Shown here one piece after another: positions 6,698 through 13,773 of a stretch of 13,773 nt of DNA; within the stretch, counting starts at the first letter, position 1; each line of letters opens with the position of its first letter. The position numbers and the translations under genes are program-made. The notes under the pieces are model-generated. The model had not been told where the DNA came from. It did not search any database and was given only the letters and a program-made list of their open reading frames with translations. Source of the DNA: Pseudomonadota bacterium (GTDB lineage Bacteria > Pseudomonadota > Gammaproteobacteria > Enterobacterales > Succinivibrionaceae); contig JAEWPL010000043.1 of NCBI GenBank assembly GCA_023460615.1, positions 1 to 13,773 on the forward strand, given 5' to 3'.

Positions 6698-6831
6698 CGA
6701 CTTTAATTACAAGAACATGTACGACTTATCAATAATAGTAATTATCATTTTGCTTAATTATGTAGGTATGATATTGTTGCATAAGTTAAATTACATACGA
6801 AAATTTAGTTATAACCAAAGCTGGAGATCAT

Positions 6832-8055
6832 ATGACATTAAAAAAAGTTGTCATTACAGGTTTAGGAATTGTTTCACCTATCGGTGTTGGTGTTGATGCC
6901 GTTTTAGCTTCTTTAAAAGAGGGTAAATCAGGAATAAAAACAGCACCTGCTTTTGTTGAAAAACAAATGAGATCTCAAGTTGCAGGTTTAGTAGATCTTG
7001 ATTTAAAAGAGCTCATCGATAGACGTATCTTACGTTTTATGGGTGAGGCTGCCGCTTACTCCTACATTGCTATGAAAGAAGCCATTGCAATGTCGGGTTT
7101 AACTGATGAAGACGTAAGTAATGAGAGAACAGGTCTTTTTGTAGGCTCTGGTGGTGGTGATACTAGTGCTATCGTAGAAGCTGCCGACAACTTACGTGAA
7201 AAAGGAATTAAAAAAGTAGGTCCATATGCTGTACCAAAAGCTATGAGTTCTACCACTTCAGCAAATTTAGCTACAGCTTTTAAGATTAAAGGTGCTTCTT
7301 TAACAGTAAGCTCAGCTTGTTCAACTTCAGCTCATTGTATTGAGCTTGCTTGCAATGAAATTGCTTTAGGTCATCACGATATCATGTTCGCAGGTGGTGG
7401 TGAATCAGCTGATTGGACTATTTCCTGTCTATTTGATGGTATGGGCGCGTTAACTAAAGGCTTTAATGAGACTCCAGAGAAAGCTTCTCGTCCATATGAT
7501 GCTAACCGTGACGGCTTTGTAATTGGCGCTGGTGGCGGTATCTTAGTATTAGAATCTGAAGATCACGCTAAGGCACGCGGTGCTAAGATTTTAGCAACTG
7601 TAGCTGGCTTTGGTGCAACCTCTGACGGTTTTGATATGGTAGCTCCATCTGGTGAAGGTGCATACCGTTGTATGAAGAAGGCTTTAGCTACTTGCGATGC
7701 TAAAATTGATTACATCAATACCCATGGTACCGCTACTGTATTAGGCGATATCAAAGAGCTTGAGGCTATTCGTCAGGTATTTGGTGATAATGCTCCAGCT
7801 ATCTCCTCAACTAAGTCTATGACAGGTCATGCTTTAGGTGCTGCTGGTGTAAATGAAGCTATCTTTAGTATCTTAATGATGCAAAATAACTTTATTGCCC
7901 CTTCCATCAATATCGATGAGCTCGATGAGCATGCTAAAGGCTTTGATATTGTTGCAAACAAGGCTCGTGAAGCTAATCTTGAGACAGTGATGTCTAATAG
8001 CTTCGGTTTTGGTGGTACTAACGCTTCAATTATCTTACAAAAATATCATGGCTAA
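6832..8055 (+). CDS. fabB: beta-ketoacyl-ACP synthase I (FabB)
   Basis: 407 residues. Catalytic residues of the thiolase-fold condensing enzyme are present: C163 in SSACSTSAH, H298 in NTHGTA, K328 in STKSMTGH and H333 in TGHALGA; the terminal SFGFGGTNAS (390-399) is intact. It is FabB rather than FabF because it follows E. coli FabB throughout (recalled): RFMGEAA, FAGGGE, FDGMGALTKGFN, TPEKASRPYDANRDGFVI, FGDNAPAISSTKSMTGH and IAPSINIDELDE. FabB condenses malonyl-ACP with acyl-ACP and is specifically needed to elongate the cis-unsaturated intermediate made by FabA, so this organism probably makes unsaturated fatty acids anaerobically. GGAG (6823-6826) lies 5 bases before the ATG. The gene overlaps rsuA. 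No fabA is in the window. Confidence 0.95.
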   Translation: MTLKKVVITGLGIVSPIGVGVDAVLASLKEGKSGIKTAPAFVEKQMRSQVAGLVDLDLKELIDRRILRFMGEAAAYSYIAMKEAIAMSGLTDEDVSNERTGLFVGSGGGDTSAIVEAADNLREKGIKKVGPYAVPKAMSSTTSANLATAFKIKGASLTVSSACSTSAHCIELACNEIALGHHDIMFAGGGESADWTISCLFDGMGALTKGFNETPEKASRPYDANRDGFVIGAGGGILVLESEDHAKARGAKILATVAGFGATSDGFDMVAPSGEGAYRCMKKALATCDAKIDYINTHGTATVLGDIKELEAIRQVFGDNAPAISSTKSMTGHALGAAGVNEAIFSILMMQNNFIAPSINIDELDEHAKGFDIVANKAREANLETVMSNSFGFGGTNASIILQKYHG

Positions 8056-8803
8056 AGACACTTTACGATTAGATAAGGCTTTATGCCACAATTTTGATGT
8101 ACCAAGAACCTATGCAGCTAAGCTTATAAAAGCAGGTTTAGTGGAAGTAGATGGAGAGGTATTAACTGATCCTGCCACTAAGATCTCTATCAATGCTCAA
8201 ATTGTTTTAGATGGCAATGAGACTAATGCCTCTGACGGTTTTAAAAAGAGAGTATTTATGCTCAATAAACCATCAGGTTACGTCTGTGCTGATAGGGATA
8301 ACAACAACCCAATTGTAATCAATATCTTTTCAGATATCCCAAAATTTACCTCTATGCACTGTGTAGGCAGATTAGACATCGACACTACAGGTTTAATCTT
8401 AGTTACTGATGATGGTGATTTAAACCACAAGGTTACATCCCCTAAGATGGAAGTTACTAAAACCTACAGAGCAACAACTAAGAATAAGTTAGTTGAAAAA
8501 GATATTGAGTTATTTAAAAAAGGTTTAAAGCATCCTGAGGAAAAGACTCGCTATAAGGGAGCCTTACTTGAGATCCTAGGTGAGCATGAAGCTTTAGTTA
8601 CCGTAACAGAAGGTCGTTTTCATGAGGTAAAACGCCTATTTGAATGTGTAGGTAATGAAGTTTTAGAGCTACAACGTCTCTATATTGGTCAATTAGAGCT
8701 TGATCCAGAACTTGATGAAGGCGAATATATTCAGCTTGAAGATCCTGAACTTGAGCTTGTATTTAAGCCTTACGAGAAATACGCTCAAACTTTTAATTTC
8801 TAA
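8048..8803 (+). CDS. rsuA: 16S rRNA pseudouridine(516) synthase RsuA
   Basis: 251 residues from the ATG at 8048, which overlaps the last 8 bases of fabB. The longer frame from TTG at 8009 would add 13 residues that are just fabB sequence in another frame, so I reject it. An S4 RNA-binding domain (about 5-60, LRLDKALCHNFDVPRTYAAK) precedes the catalytic domain. The catalytic aspartate is D110 in GRLDIDTTGL, followed by VTDDGDLNHKVTSP (119-132) and EGRFHEVKRLF (188-198). FMLNKPSGYVC (70-80) closely matches E. coli RsuA (FMLNKPQGYVC, recalled). It converts U516 of 16S rRNA to pseudouridine during 30S assembly. The C-terminus is about 15 residues longer than E. coli RsuA. There is no clear Shine-Dalgarno site, so coupling to fabB translation is likely. 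Confidence 0.9.
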   Translation: MAKDTLRLDKALCHNFDVPRTYAAKLIKAGLVEVDGEVLTDPATKISINAQIVLDGNETNASDGFKKRVFMLNKPSGYVCADRDNNNPIVINIFSDIPKFTSMHCVGRLDIDTTGLILVTDDGDLNHKVTSPKMEVTKTYRATTKNKLVEKDIELFKKGLKHPEEKTRYKGALLEILGEHEALVTVTEGRFHEVKRLFECVGNEVLELQRLYIGQLELDPELDEGEYIQLEDPELELVFKPYEKYAQTFNF

Positions 8804-8810
8804 TCTTAAG

Positions 8811-8845
8811 CCTACAGCACAAACTTACCTTGCTGTAGGTTTCTT
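8811..8845 (+). terminator. rho-independent terminator of fabB-rsuA
   Basis: Perfect 9-bp arms CCTACAGCA (8811-8819) and TGCTGTAGG (8831-8839) enclose an 11-base loop and are followed by TTTCTT. It lies just after the rsuA stop codon. Confidence 0.8.
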
Positions 8846-8876
8846 ATCTAAATCTTTACCTTTTTAAATCTGTTTA

Positions 8877-8893
8877 GATTAAATAGTTTAATC
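8877..8893. promoter_or_regulatory. 17-bp palindrome upstream of the DUF1703-type ATPase
   Basis: GATTAAATAGTTTAATC is a perfect inverted repeat with 7-bp arms and a 3-base centre, about 90 bases before the next start codon. A further small hairpin, ACTTGC (8925-8930) with GCAAGT (8936-8941), lies between. This could be an operator; no known consensus is recognised. Confidence 0.3.
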
Positions 8894-8980
8894 AATTCTC
8901 CTGTCTCTAAAGTAAAATAAGGTCACTTGCTAAAGGCAAGTTTAAACTACTGTAATTTTTGTTAGATAAAGGAGAGCAAC

Positions 8981-10600
8981 ATGCCATTATATTTGAATAA
9001 TGATACTCAAGATTTAAAACACTACTATGGAGATTTATTTGTTGATAAAAGTGGAGCATTGAAAGTATTTAATCAAATTCTTGAGACTAGAGAGCATTTT
9101 GTTTGTGTCTCAAAGCCTCATTGTTTTGGAAAGACGCATATGGCTGCACTTATCAATGCTTACTATTCAAAAGGAAGTAATACCAAAGCATTCTTTGACG
9201 ATTTAGAGATCTCAAAAGAGAAAAATTATTTAAAACATCTAAATAAACACAATGTCCTTTGGTTAAATATATATTCTGAAATTTACAGTAAGAGTAGCAA
9301 GCTAGAGCTAAAAGGTTTAGTTTCTTATCTTACAAATAGGATCCTAAAAGAACTAGAATCAAAATACCACATAACCTTCATAAGTCAGAATTTAAGTGAT
9401 GCTTTAAAAACTTTGTATTATAAAAAAGGTGAAAAATTTATCATCATCATTGACGATTATGATGTGCCTTACCGAAAGTTTTATTCTCAAACTAAAGATC
9501 TTAGCGAGTACATGAACTTTTTAGAAAGCCTCATCAATACTAAGGATGCAAGTTTGTTTACAGAGCTTGTTTACCTTACAGGTGTTTTACCTATGAAGAA
9601 GGTAAGTGCTAAACCTCTGCCTAATTTACGTGAATATATGCAGCTACACTCCTATGAGCTAACTCCATATTATGGTTTTACTTTAGATGAGTTAAAGGAT
9701 ATCTGTCAGAGGAACAACTTACCTTATGAGGATTGTTTAAAGTTGTATGACGGATATGAGATTGATGGTGTAAGAGTCGTAAATCCATATTCAATAGTGC
9801 ACGCTAATACGCATGACAATTTGAGCTTCTATTGGCTAAGAACAGCATGCCCTGGGGTAGTAACAGAATTAGCTGAGCGTTTTTCTAAGCTTTGCGACAT
9901 CCTAATTCAAATTTTAAATCATGAGTATTATAAGAGTATTAAGTTATCTTCTTTTTGCAATGATCCAAATACCATCACTAACTACCAACAAGCACTAACC
10001 TATATGATCTATCTTGGATACTTGTCTATAAACTTTAAAACTCATCAAATTTATATACCAAGTTTAGAAGCTAGAGCTGCTTTAGAAAATGCAATCTTTG
10101 CATGCAGCAAAGGTCGTTTTTCTAAAATTATTCCACTTTCAAAAGAGCTTTTGTGGAATACAAAAATGGTAAATCCAGATCCTAGCTATCTTGCAAAAAT
10201 CCTAGGTGCTTTTCACAAAGAGTATGTAAGTGAACACGATTATAGTAAGCCAAGCTCTCTTGAAAAAGTGTTAACCTATGCCTACTTTGCTTGTAATTAC
10301 TCAAGTGACTACGATAAGCCTATTTTCAGCTTAGAATCTAAAAATGGTGTAGCGACACTTATTCTGCATTCAAAACATACTCATGAATATGACCAAAGCA
10401 GGAATCCTTCCATGATCATTGAGCTTAAATCTTGTCATACTAAAGATTCTCTTATGAATAGGATTAAAAGAGGTGAGGAGCATTATCCTGCTATACTGCA
10501 AGATTACACTGGATACTTTCTTTTTGTAGAGTATCTTTTTGACGAGGATACCAAAGTACATACCTGCGTAATAGACGGTCGTCTAAAGAAACTCTCGTAA
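8981..10600 (+). CDS. AAA-ATPase-like / DUF1703-type protein, divergent
   Basis: 539 residues, in the usual range of the AAA-ATPase_like (PF09820) plus PD-(D/E)XK DUF1703 (PF08011) family. Family landmarks: FVDKSGALKVF (20-30), Walker A region KPHCFGKTH (45-53) in place of the usual RPRRFGKT, Walker B FIIIIDDYDVPY (153-164), TGVLPMKK (200-207), YYGFTLDEL (230-238), KLYDGYEIDGVRVVNPYSI (254-272) and the nuclease-like SMIIELK (477-483). The family's G-R-x-D strand before ELK is not clear here (GVATLILHS, 456-464), so nuclease activity is doubtful. There is no signal peptide or membrane segment. AAAGGAG lies just before the ATG, giving a good start. It stands alone between two terminator or hairpin regions. 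The family is common and multicopy in gut anaerobes and its function is unsettled. Confidence 0.85.
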   Translation: MPLYLNNDTQDLKHYYGDLFVDKSGALKVFNQILETREHFVCVSKPHCFGKTHMAALINAYYSKGSNTKAFFDDLEISKEKNYLKHLNKHNVLWLNIYSEIYSKSSKLELKGLVSYLTNRILKELESKYHITFISQNLSDALKTLYYKKGEKFIIIIDDYDVPYRKFYSQTKDLSEYMNFLESLINTKDASLFTELVYLTGVLPMKKVSAKPLPNLREYMQLHSYELTPYYGFTLDELKDICQRNNLPYEDCLKLYDGYEIDGVRVVNPYSIVHANTHDNLSFYWLRTACPGVVTELAERFSKLCDILIQILNHEYYKSIKLSSFCNDPNTITNYQQALTYMIYLGYLSINFKTHQIYIPSLEARAALENAIFACSKGRFSKIIPLSKELLWNTKMVNPDPSYLAKILGAFHKEYVSEHDYSKPSSLEKVLTYAYFACNYSSDYDKPIFSLESKNGVATLILHSKHTHEYDQSRNPSMIIELKSCHTKDSLMNRIKRGEEHYPAILQDYTGYFLFVEYLFDEDTKVHTCVIDGRLKKLS

Positions 10601-10630
10601 ACTGTCAGTCACTACCTAAGCATTCTATAT

Positions 10631-10658
10631 AGTAGCTTAACTGTAAGTTTAAGCTACT
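10631..10658 (+). terminator. hairpin after the DUF1703-type gene, possible terminator
   Basis: Perfect 10-bp arms AGTAGCTTAA (10631-10640) and TTAAGCTACT (10649-10658) surround an 8-base loop. The following bases (ACTACTATTATT) are not a T-run, so rho-independent function is uncertain. Confidence 0.45.
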
Positions 10659-10780
10659 ACTACTATTATTAGCATGAGAATTAAATTTTTATCTTAGTTT
10701 AGGTTTATTCTTGAGAATATGTCTTTATACCTTTTCTAATTGCATAACTTCACAAATCTTAACTTAAAAAACCTTTTTTC

Positions 10781-10810
10781 TTGGAAAATCTTTAGTTAAT
10801 TTACTAGACT
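10781..10810 (+). promoter_or_regulatory. weak candidate promoter of the malE-like gene
   Basis: TTGGAA (10781-10786) stands 18 bases before TAGACT (10805-10810), each matching its consensus at four of six positions. An inverted repeat, CTTTAGT (10790-10796) with ACTAAAG (10808-10814), spans the spacer and the -10. No MalT box (GGGATGAGG-like) was found between 10601 and 10877. Confidence 0.3.
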
Positions 10811-10816
10811 AAAGGC

Positions 10817-10842
10817 AAATACATACAACTATGTATGTATTT
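10817..10842 (+). promoter_or_regulatory. 26-base inverted repeat in the malE-like leader
   Basis: Perfect 10-bp arms AAATACATAC (10817-10826) and GTATGTATTT (10833-10842) flank AACTAT, 35 bases before the start codon and close to the expected transcription start. It could be an operator for a dimeric repressor or an mRNA 5' hairpin. Confidence 0.55.
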
Positions 10843-10877
10843 ATAAAATAATAAATTAAGTAAGAGAAATAAATACT

Positions 10878-12065
10878 ATGGGATGTAAACTAAATAGTTT
10901 GGCATTAGCTTTAGCTATGTCAGTTTCACTATCTTCTATGGCTGCAACTTTAGAAGTGTGGGAAGGTGTAGGCAAATCTTCTGCAATTGCAAATGCTGCT
11001 AAAGCCTTTGAAACAAAGTACAACTGTAAAGTTGTACTAAAAGAAAAGGATGAACCAAATCAAATCGCAATTGTGGACGATTTGGCAAAAAAAGGTCAAA
11101 ACACACCAGATGTCTTTATCTTAATTTCTGACAAATTTGGTGAAGCCCTCAGCAAAGATTTAATTGCACCACTAAACTCCATGCAACTGAAGCAATCTTT
11201 GTATACACCAACCTCTACAGCAGTGTTTAAAAAAGATGGAAAGATTTATGCTGCACCTCGTTCAACTGATACCTTAGTGGTTTACTACAATAAAGAGATT
11301 ATTGAGTATCCATATGAGACCTTAGATGCATATAAAGAGCTAGGTGTTAAGTTACAATCACAAGGTAAATATCCATTACTTGCAAAACTTGATCAGCTCT
11401 ATTTTGGTTATGCCTTTTTAGCAGCTCACGGTGGCTATATCTTTGGAAGGGACAGCAATGGTAACTTTAACGCAGAAGAGCTTGGTGTAAATTCAGAAGG
11501 CTCTATAAAAGGTCTTAAAGCTTTAGCTTCTTTCTCAGACTTTATTCCTAAAGAGATTTATACTGATCAAGGTTATAGCTTAGTAGATGAGTACTTTAAA
11601 CAAGGTAAAGCAGCTGCTGTCATCAATGGACCTTGGGCTTTAGAAGGATACGCAAAATCTGGTATTGATTATGGTGTAGCTCCACTGCCTAAGTTAAATA
11701 ATGGGGAGTTTATGCACCCATTTTACGGTGTTAAAGGCTATGTGGTTTCAAGTAAGTCAGAGAATAAGGATTTAGCTGAGAAGTTTGTTTACTTTATCAA
11801 TGAGCCTCAATATGCTTTAGCTCGTTATCAAACTTTAGCAGAGGTACCACCAATTTTAGCGGTGTTAAATGATCCACTAATTCAAAATGACGACTTTGCA
11901 AACGCTATTTCAACTCAGGTTAGAAGAGCAGATCCTATGCCTTATATTCCTCAGATGAATCTTATTTGGTCTCCTGTATCAGAAGCTTTTAAAAAGGCAA
12001 TTGAAGGTGCTGATCCAAAGACAGTGTTAGATAAAGCTCAAGAGCAAATTAAAGCCCAATACTAA
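10878..12065 (+). CDS. malE: MalE-like periplasmic sugar-binding protein
   Basis: 395 residues, matching the 396 of E. coli MalE. A short signal peptide (residues 1-22, hydrophobic core 8-18, cleavage likely after SMA) has just one basic residue, K4, and no lipobox, so export to the periplasm is expected. The mature part aligns along its length with MalE: LAAHGGYIF (181-189), LGVNSEGSIKGLKAL (202-216), INGPWAL (249-255) and YIPQMNLIWSPV (356-367). Sugar-stacking W253, W364 and Y175 correspond to MalE W230, W340 and Y155. Other maltose contacts differ: by my alignment MalE E153 is Q and E111 is D, and W62 appears absent. Maltodextrin or another oligosaccharide is likely, but the ligand is not settled. 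No malF, malG or malK is adjacent. A strong terminator follows. The ribosome site (AAGAGA) is weak and distant. Confidence 0.82.
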   Translation: MGCKLNSLALALAMSVSLSSMAATLEVWEGVGKSSAIANAAKAFETKYNCKVVLKEKDEPNQIAIVDDLAKKGQNTPDVFILISDKFGEALSKDLIAPLNSMQLKQSLYTPTSTAVFKKDGKIYAAPRSTDTLVVYYNKEIIEYPYETLDAYKELGVKLQSQGKYPLLAKLDQLYFGYAFLAAHGGYIFGRDSNGNFNAEELGVNSEGSIKGLKALASFSDFIPKEIYTDQGYSLVDEYFKQGKAAAVINGPWALEGYAKSGIDYGVAPLPKLNNGEFMHPFYGVKGYVVSSKSENKDLAEKFVYFINEPQYALARYQTLAEVPPILAVLNDPLIQNDDFANAISTQVRRADPMPYIPQMNLIWSPVSEAFKKAIEGADPKTVLDKAQEQIKAQY

Positions 12066-12089
12066 TAAACAGATAGCTATACTCATTTA

Positions 12090-12115
12090 GGGAGCCGTAA
12101 GGCTCCCTTCTTTCC
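12090..12115 (+). terminator. strong terminator after the malE-like gene
   Basis: GGGAGCC (12090-12096), loop GTAA, GGCTCCC (12101-12107), then TTCTTTCC. It has a perfect GC-rich stem 25 bases after the stop codon. Confidence 0.9.
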
Positions 12116-12123
12116 TAAACTCC

Positions 12124-12158
12124 GCAGGTCATAGTTACTAATTTTTGACCTGCTTTTT
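12124..12158 (+). terminator. second plus-strand terminator overlapping the transposase 3' end
   Basis: GCAGGTCA (12124-12131) and TGACCTGC (12146-12153) are perfect 8-bp arms around a 14-base loop, followed by TTTTT (12154-12158) on the plus strand. It overlaps the last codons of the minus-strand transposase. It may belong to the insertion sequence end and block inbound transcription. Confidence 0.55.
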
Positions 12159-13773
12159 AGGGTAAGCAATTTTAAACAGATCAAAGAGATCTCTAGTTTT
12201 CTTAGGGATCTCTTTTACTATCCAAACACCGCGTCCAGCAGGCTTAGATGCCTGTAATTTCTGTAGTTGAAGCATAGCTTTTGTAATTGAGTCGCCAGGT
12301 AGTACCTTACCATCTGCTTTATGCTTAGATGCTGCAACTGTCATCATCATTCTTAGGTTTTGTGCTAACAAGTGGATAAATAGCTTTCCTTTGTAAGAGC
12401 TAGCTGTAGCTCTAAGTCTCTCACCATCATCTAATACTTTGAATTGTCTAAAGCAGGTCTCTACGATATTACGTTCTCTGTAGATCACCATACTATCGAA
12501 AGGATCTTCAACTGTATTGGTTCGGATAGCAAAGTAACCGTTGTACTTACAAGCCTTTTCAACAATTGAAGCATTGATAGACCATTTCTTAGTTTTCTCA
12601 TCTAAAGTTAAGCACTTACCATATTTGCGCCACAATAAAGGATCACAAGTCTTATTAGCTACCTTCAATTTAAGAAGTCTTTGAACATCTGCCATAAAAG
12701 CTCTGTTCTGTCTTTCCCCAAGTTCACCATCACGATATAAATGCAAATACACATTAGCGTCAGTAGTGATGCCATTACAGGTTGAAGACCATTTTTCTAC
12801 AACAGGTGTTGTTCTAGCGTATACACCAAGCTCACCATTTAAGAAAGCTGGATTAGATAGTGAACTTCTATATTTATCAATGTATTTCTTTGTTGTATCC
12901 TCAGATAACTTAACTCCAGTTAGGAACTTTAAATCACAGTTGATTTGTTTTTGGACGTTTAATACAGAGGAGTAACCTCTATCAGTAGTAATCAATACTT
13001 CATCAAGCTTGATACCACAATTCTGCATTCTTAAGAGTAAATCAGGGAATAAAGACATGTCGTTAATAGAGCCTTCAGACTCATAAGCGTAGCAGGTATC
13101 ACCAGTAGCATAATCAACGCAAAGAGTAAGGTTAATTTGCTTTAAAAAGTCGTCTTGTTTTGCATGACCAAAAGCCGCATTATCAATAGTCTCAGAGTAG
13201 GTGCTAATACTGGTAGAATCAATAGCCATCATCATAGGTGGTAGCTCAATGCCTTGCTCTTTAGCTTTCTCTTTAAGATCGTTATGATTTGCAATAATTC
13301 TGTTGTGTCTTAATACAAAGTACTCATCTATTTGCTCTTGTTGAACTTGGGAAAGTAAGTAGCTGATTTTTTGACTTGATAAAGGCTCTGCATTAGGCAA
13401 GTAGTTCATAGCAAGCCAGTCTTCATAATTCTGCATAGCTTCACCATGAGAGCATAATTCATATATACCAAGGCGTAGTAATTCATTACCTAATTCATCA
13501 CCAAATACTTGAGTTAAAGCCTTTTGCATCCCTGATGTCTTTGCTAGTTCCCAACAGCCATAAGTTAAACCGAAGGAAACACTGTCACATCTAAAAGATA
13601 AGTCTTTATTAACCTCAGCTTTAATCTGCTCAACTTCTTCCTCAGTACGCTCTACAAGTTTATTGTCCTCATAGAATAAATTCTTACCAATTAAATCAGG
13701 ATGAGCATCTAAATAGGCCTTACCGCAGGTAACCTCACCTGTATCACTATCTAATCTTCCAACATGAACTCGC
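12138..13773 (-). CDS. IS1634/IS4-type DDE transposase, 5' end beyond window
   Basis: The frame stays open from the stop (12138-12140) to the right edge, so at least 544 residues are present and the true start is outside. An ATG at 13529 is internal: the 81 codons upstream of it read as good protein (RVHVGRLDSDTGEVTCGKAY), resembling the N-terminal segment of IS1634-type enzymes. The DDE triad is complete: D in MAIDSTSIS (codon 13218-13220), D in LITTDRGYSS (12981-12983) and E in the YREK signature YRERNIVETCFRQFK (E codon 12459-12461), with spacing Y-x2-R-x3-E-x6-K. The insertion domain between the second D and E is beta-rich and long, as in the IS4 superfamily. No frameshift or stop is seen, so it could be active. 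Terminal repeats cannot be defined because the other end is not in the window. Confidence 0.92.
   Translation of the reverse strand, partial: RVHVGRLDSDTGEVTCGKAYLDAHPDLIGKNLFYEDNKLVERTEEEVEQIKAEVNKDLSFRCDSVSFGLTYGCWELAKTSGMQKALTQVFGDELGNELLRLGIYELCSHGEAMQNYEDWLAMNYLPNAEPLSSQKISYLLSQVQQEQIDEYFVLRHNRIIANHNDLKEKAKEQGIELPPMMMAIDSTSISTYSETIDNAAFGHAKQDDFLKQINLTLCVDYATGDTCYAYESEGSINDMSLFPDLLLRMQNCGIKLDEVLITTDRGYSSVLNVQKQINCDLKFLTGVKLSEDTTKKYIDKYRSSLSNPAFLNGELGVYARTTPVVEKWSSTCNGITTDANVYLHLYRDGELGERQNRAFMADVQRLLKLKVANKTCDPLLWRKYGKCLTLDEKTKKWSINASIVEKACKYNGYFAIRTNTVEDPFDSMVIYRERNIVETCFRQFKVLDDGERLRATASSYKGKLFIHLLAQNLRMMMTVAASKHKADGKVLPGDSITKAMLQLQKLQASKPAGRGVWIVKEIPKKTRDLFDLFKIAYPKKQVKN

Larger units (their letters stand above)
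12116..13773 (-). mobile_element. insertion sequence, IS1634/IS4 type, partial
   Basis: Defined by the transposase. The inner boundary should lie in the short stretch between the malE terminator (ends about 12115) and the stop codon at 12138; the exact base and target duplication cannot be assigned without the far end. Confidence 0.6.

Noticed and set aside
6697..6710. A fifth box, TCGACTTTAATTAC, exactly five 39-bp steps after box 4
   Set aside because: Its right half is lost and the four intervening positions (6541, 6580, 6619, 6658) show no box, so register agreement may be chance.
6713..6727. FadR/FabR-like site (GAACATGTACGAC) upstream of fabB
   Set aside because: Only part of the FadR core GTnnGAC matches and the FabR-like half spacing is 2 bases short; not enough to call.
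7062..7256. Minus-strand open frame inside fabB
   Set aside because: It is antisense to conserved FabB coding sequence; a frame shadow.
8009..8047. Longer rsuA start at TTG
   Set aside because: The 13 added residues come from fabB coding sequence in another frame, and family alignment starts at the ATG at 8048.
8048..8803. RluE as the identity of the pseudouridine synthase
   Set aside because: It has an N-terminal S4 domain and follows RsuA motif by motif; RluE lacks S4.
12766..12975. Plus-strand open frame inside the transposase
   Set aside because: It is antisense to the transposase core between the second Asp and the Glu; no independent support.
13527..13529. ATG at 13529 as the transposase start
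   Set aside because: The frame is open for 81 more codons to the edge and these read as conserved transposase N-terminal sequence.

Overview
The window looks like chromosome from an AT-rich gammaproteobacterium, most likely an anaerobe of the Succinivibrionaceae/Aeromonadales type. FabB, Icd, MnmA, NudJ, HflD, RsuA, IF-1 and a MalE-like protein all align well, from memory, with their Escherichia coli counterparts, but intergenic DNA is very rich in A and T. The family placement is an inference; the proteobacterial placement is firmer.

Layout. Positions 1-2223 (minus strand) hold a tight nudJ-mnmA-hflD operon; hflD runs off the left edge. icd (2462-3715, plus) is divergent from it. E. coli has the same icd / nudJ-mnmA-hflD order, except that rluE lies between icd and nudJ there and is missing here. 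A terminator region (3735-3804) separates icd from a convergent minus-strand group: infA (5003-4785), a YczE-type membrane protein (4697-4023) and a 74-residue charged protein (4020-3796). Upstream, also on minus, is an AAA_14/DUF4143 ATPase (6347-5136). The 484-base gap 6348-6831 holds four 14-bp palindromic boxes at an exact 39-bp period, a stem-loop, and the fabB leader. fabB and rsuA (6832-8803, plus) overlap by 8 bases and end at a hairpin terminator. Next come an AAA-ATPase-like/DUF1703-type protein (8981-10600), a MalE-like periplasmic sugar-binding protein (10878-12065) with a large inverted repeat in its leader, and an IS1634/IS4-type transposase (minus) that runs off the right edge.

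How it fits together. Most genes are housekeeping: tRNA 2-thiolation (MnmA), Nudix hydrolysis (NudJ), isocitrate oxidation (Icd), translation initiation (IF-1), unsaturated fatty acid elongation (FabB) and 16S rRNA pseudouridylation (RsuA). The accessory part is two unrelated orphan ATPases with C-terminal nuclease-like domains, a solute-binding protein without transporter genes beside it, and an insertion sequence.

The two observations I would follow first are the 39-bp-periodic box array next to the AAA_14 ATPase, and the Icd coenzyme pocket, whose residues predict NAD+ rather than NADP+ use. No CRISPR array, tRNA, rRNA or recognised defence system was seen.
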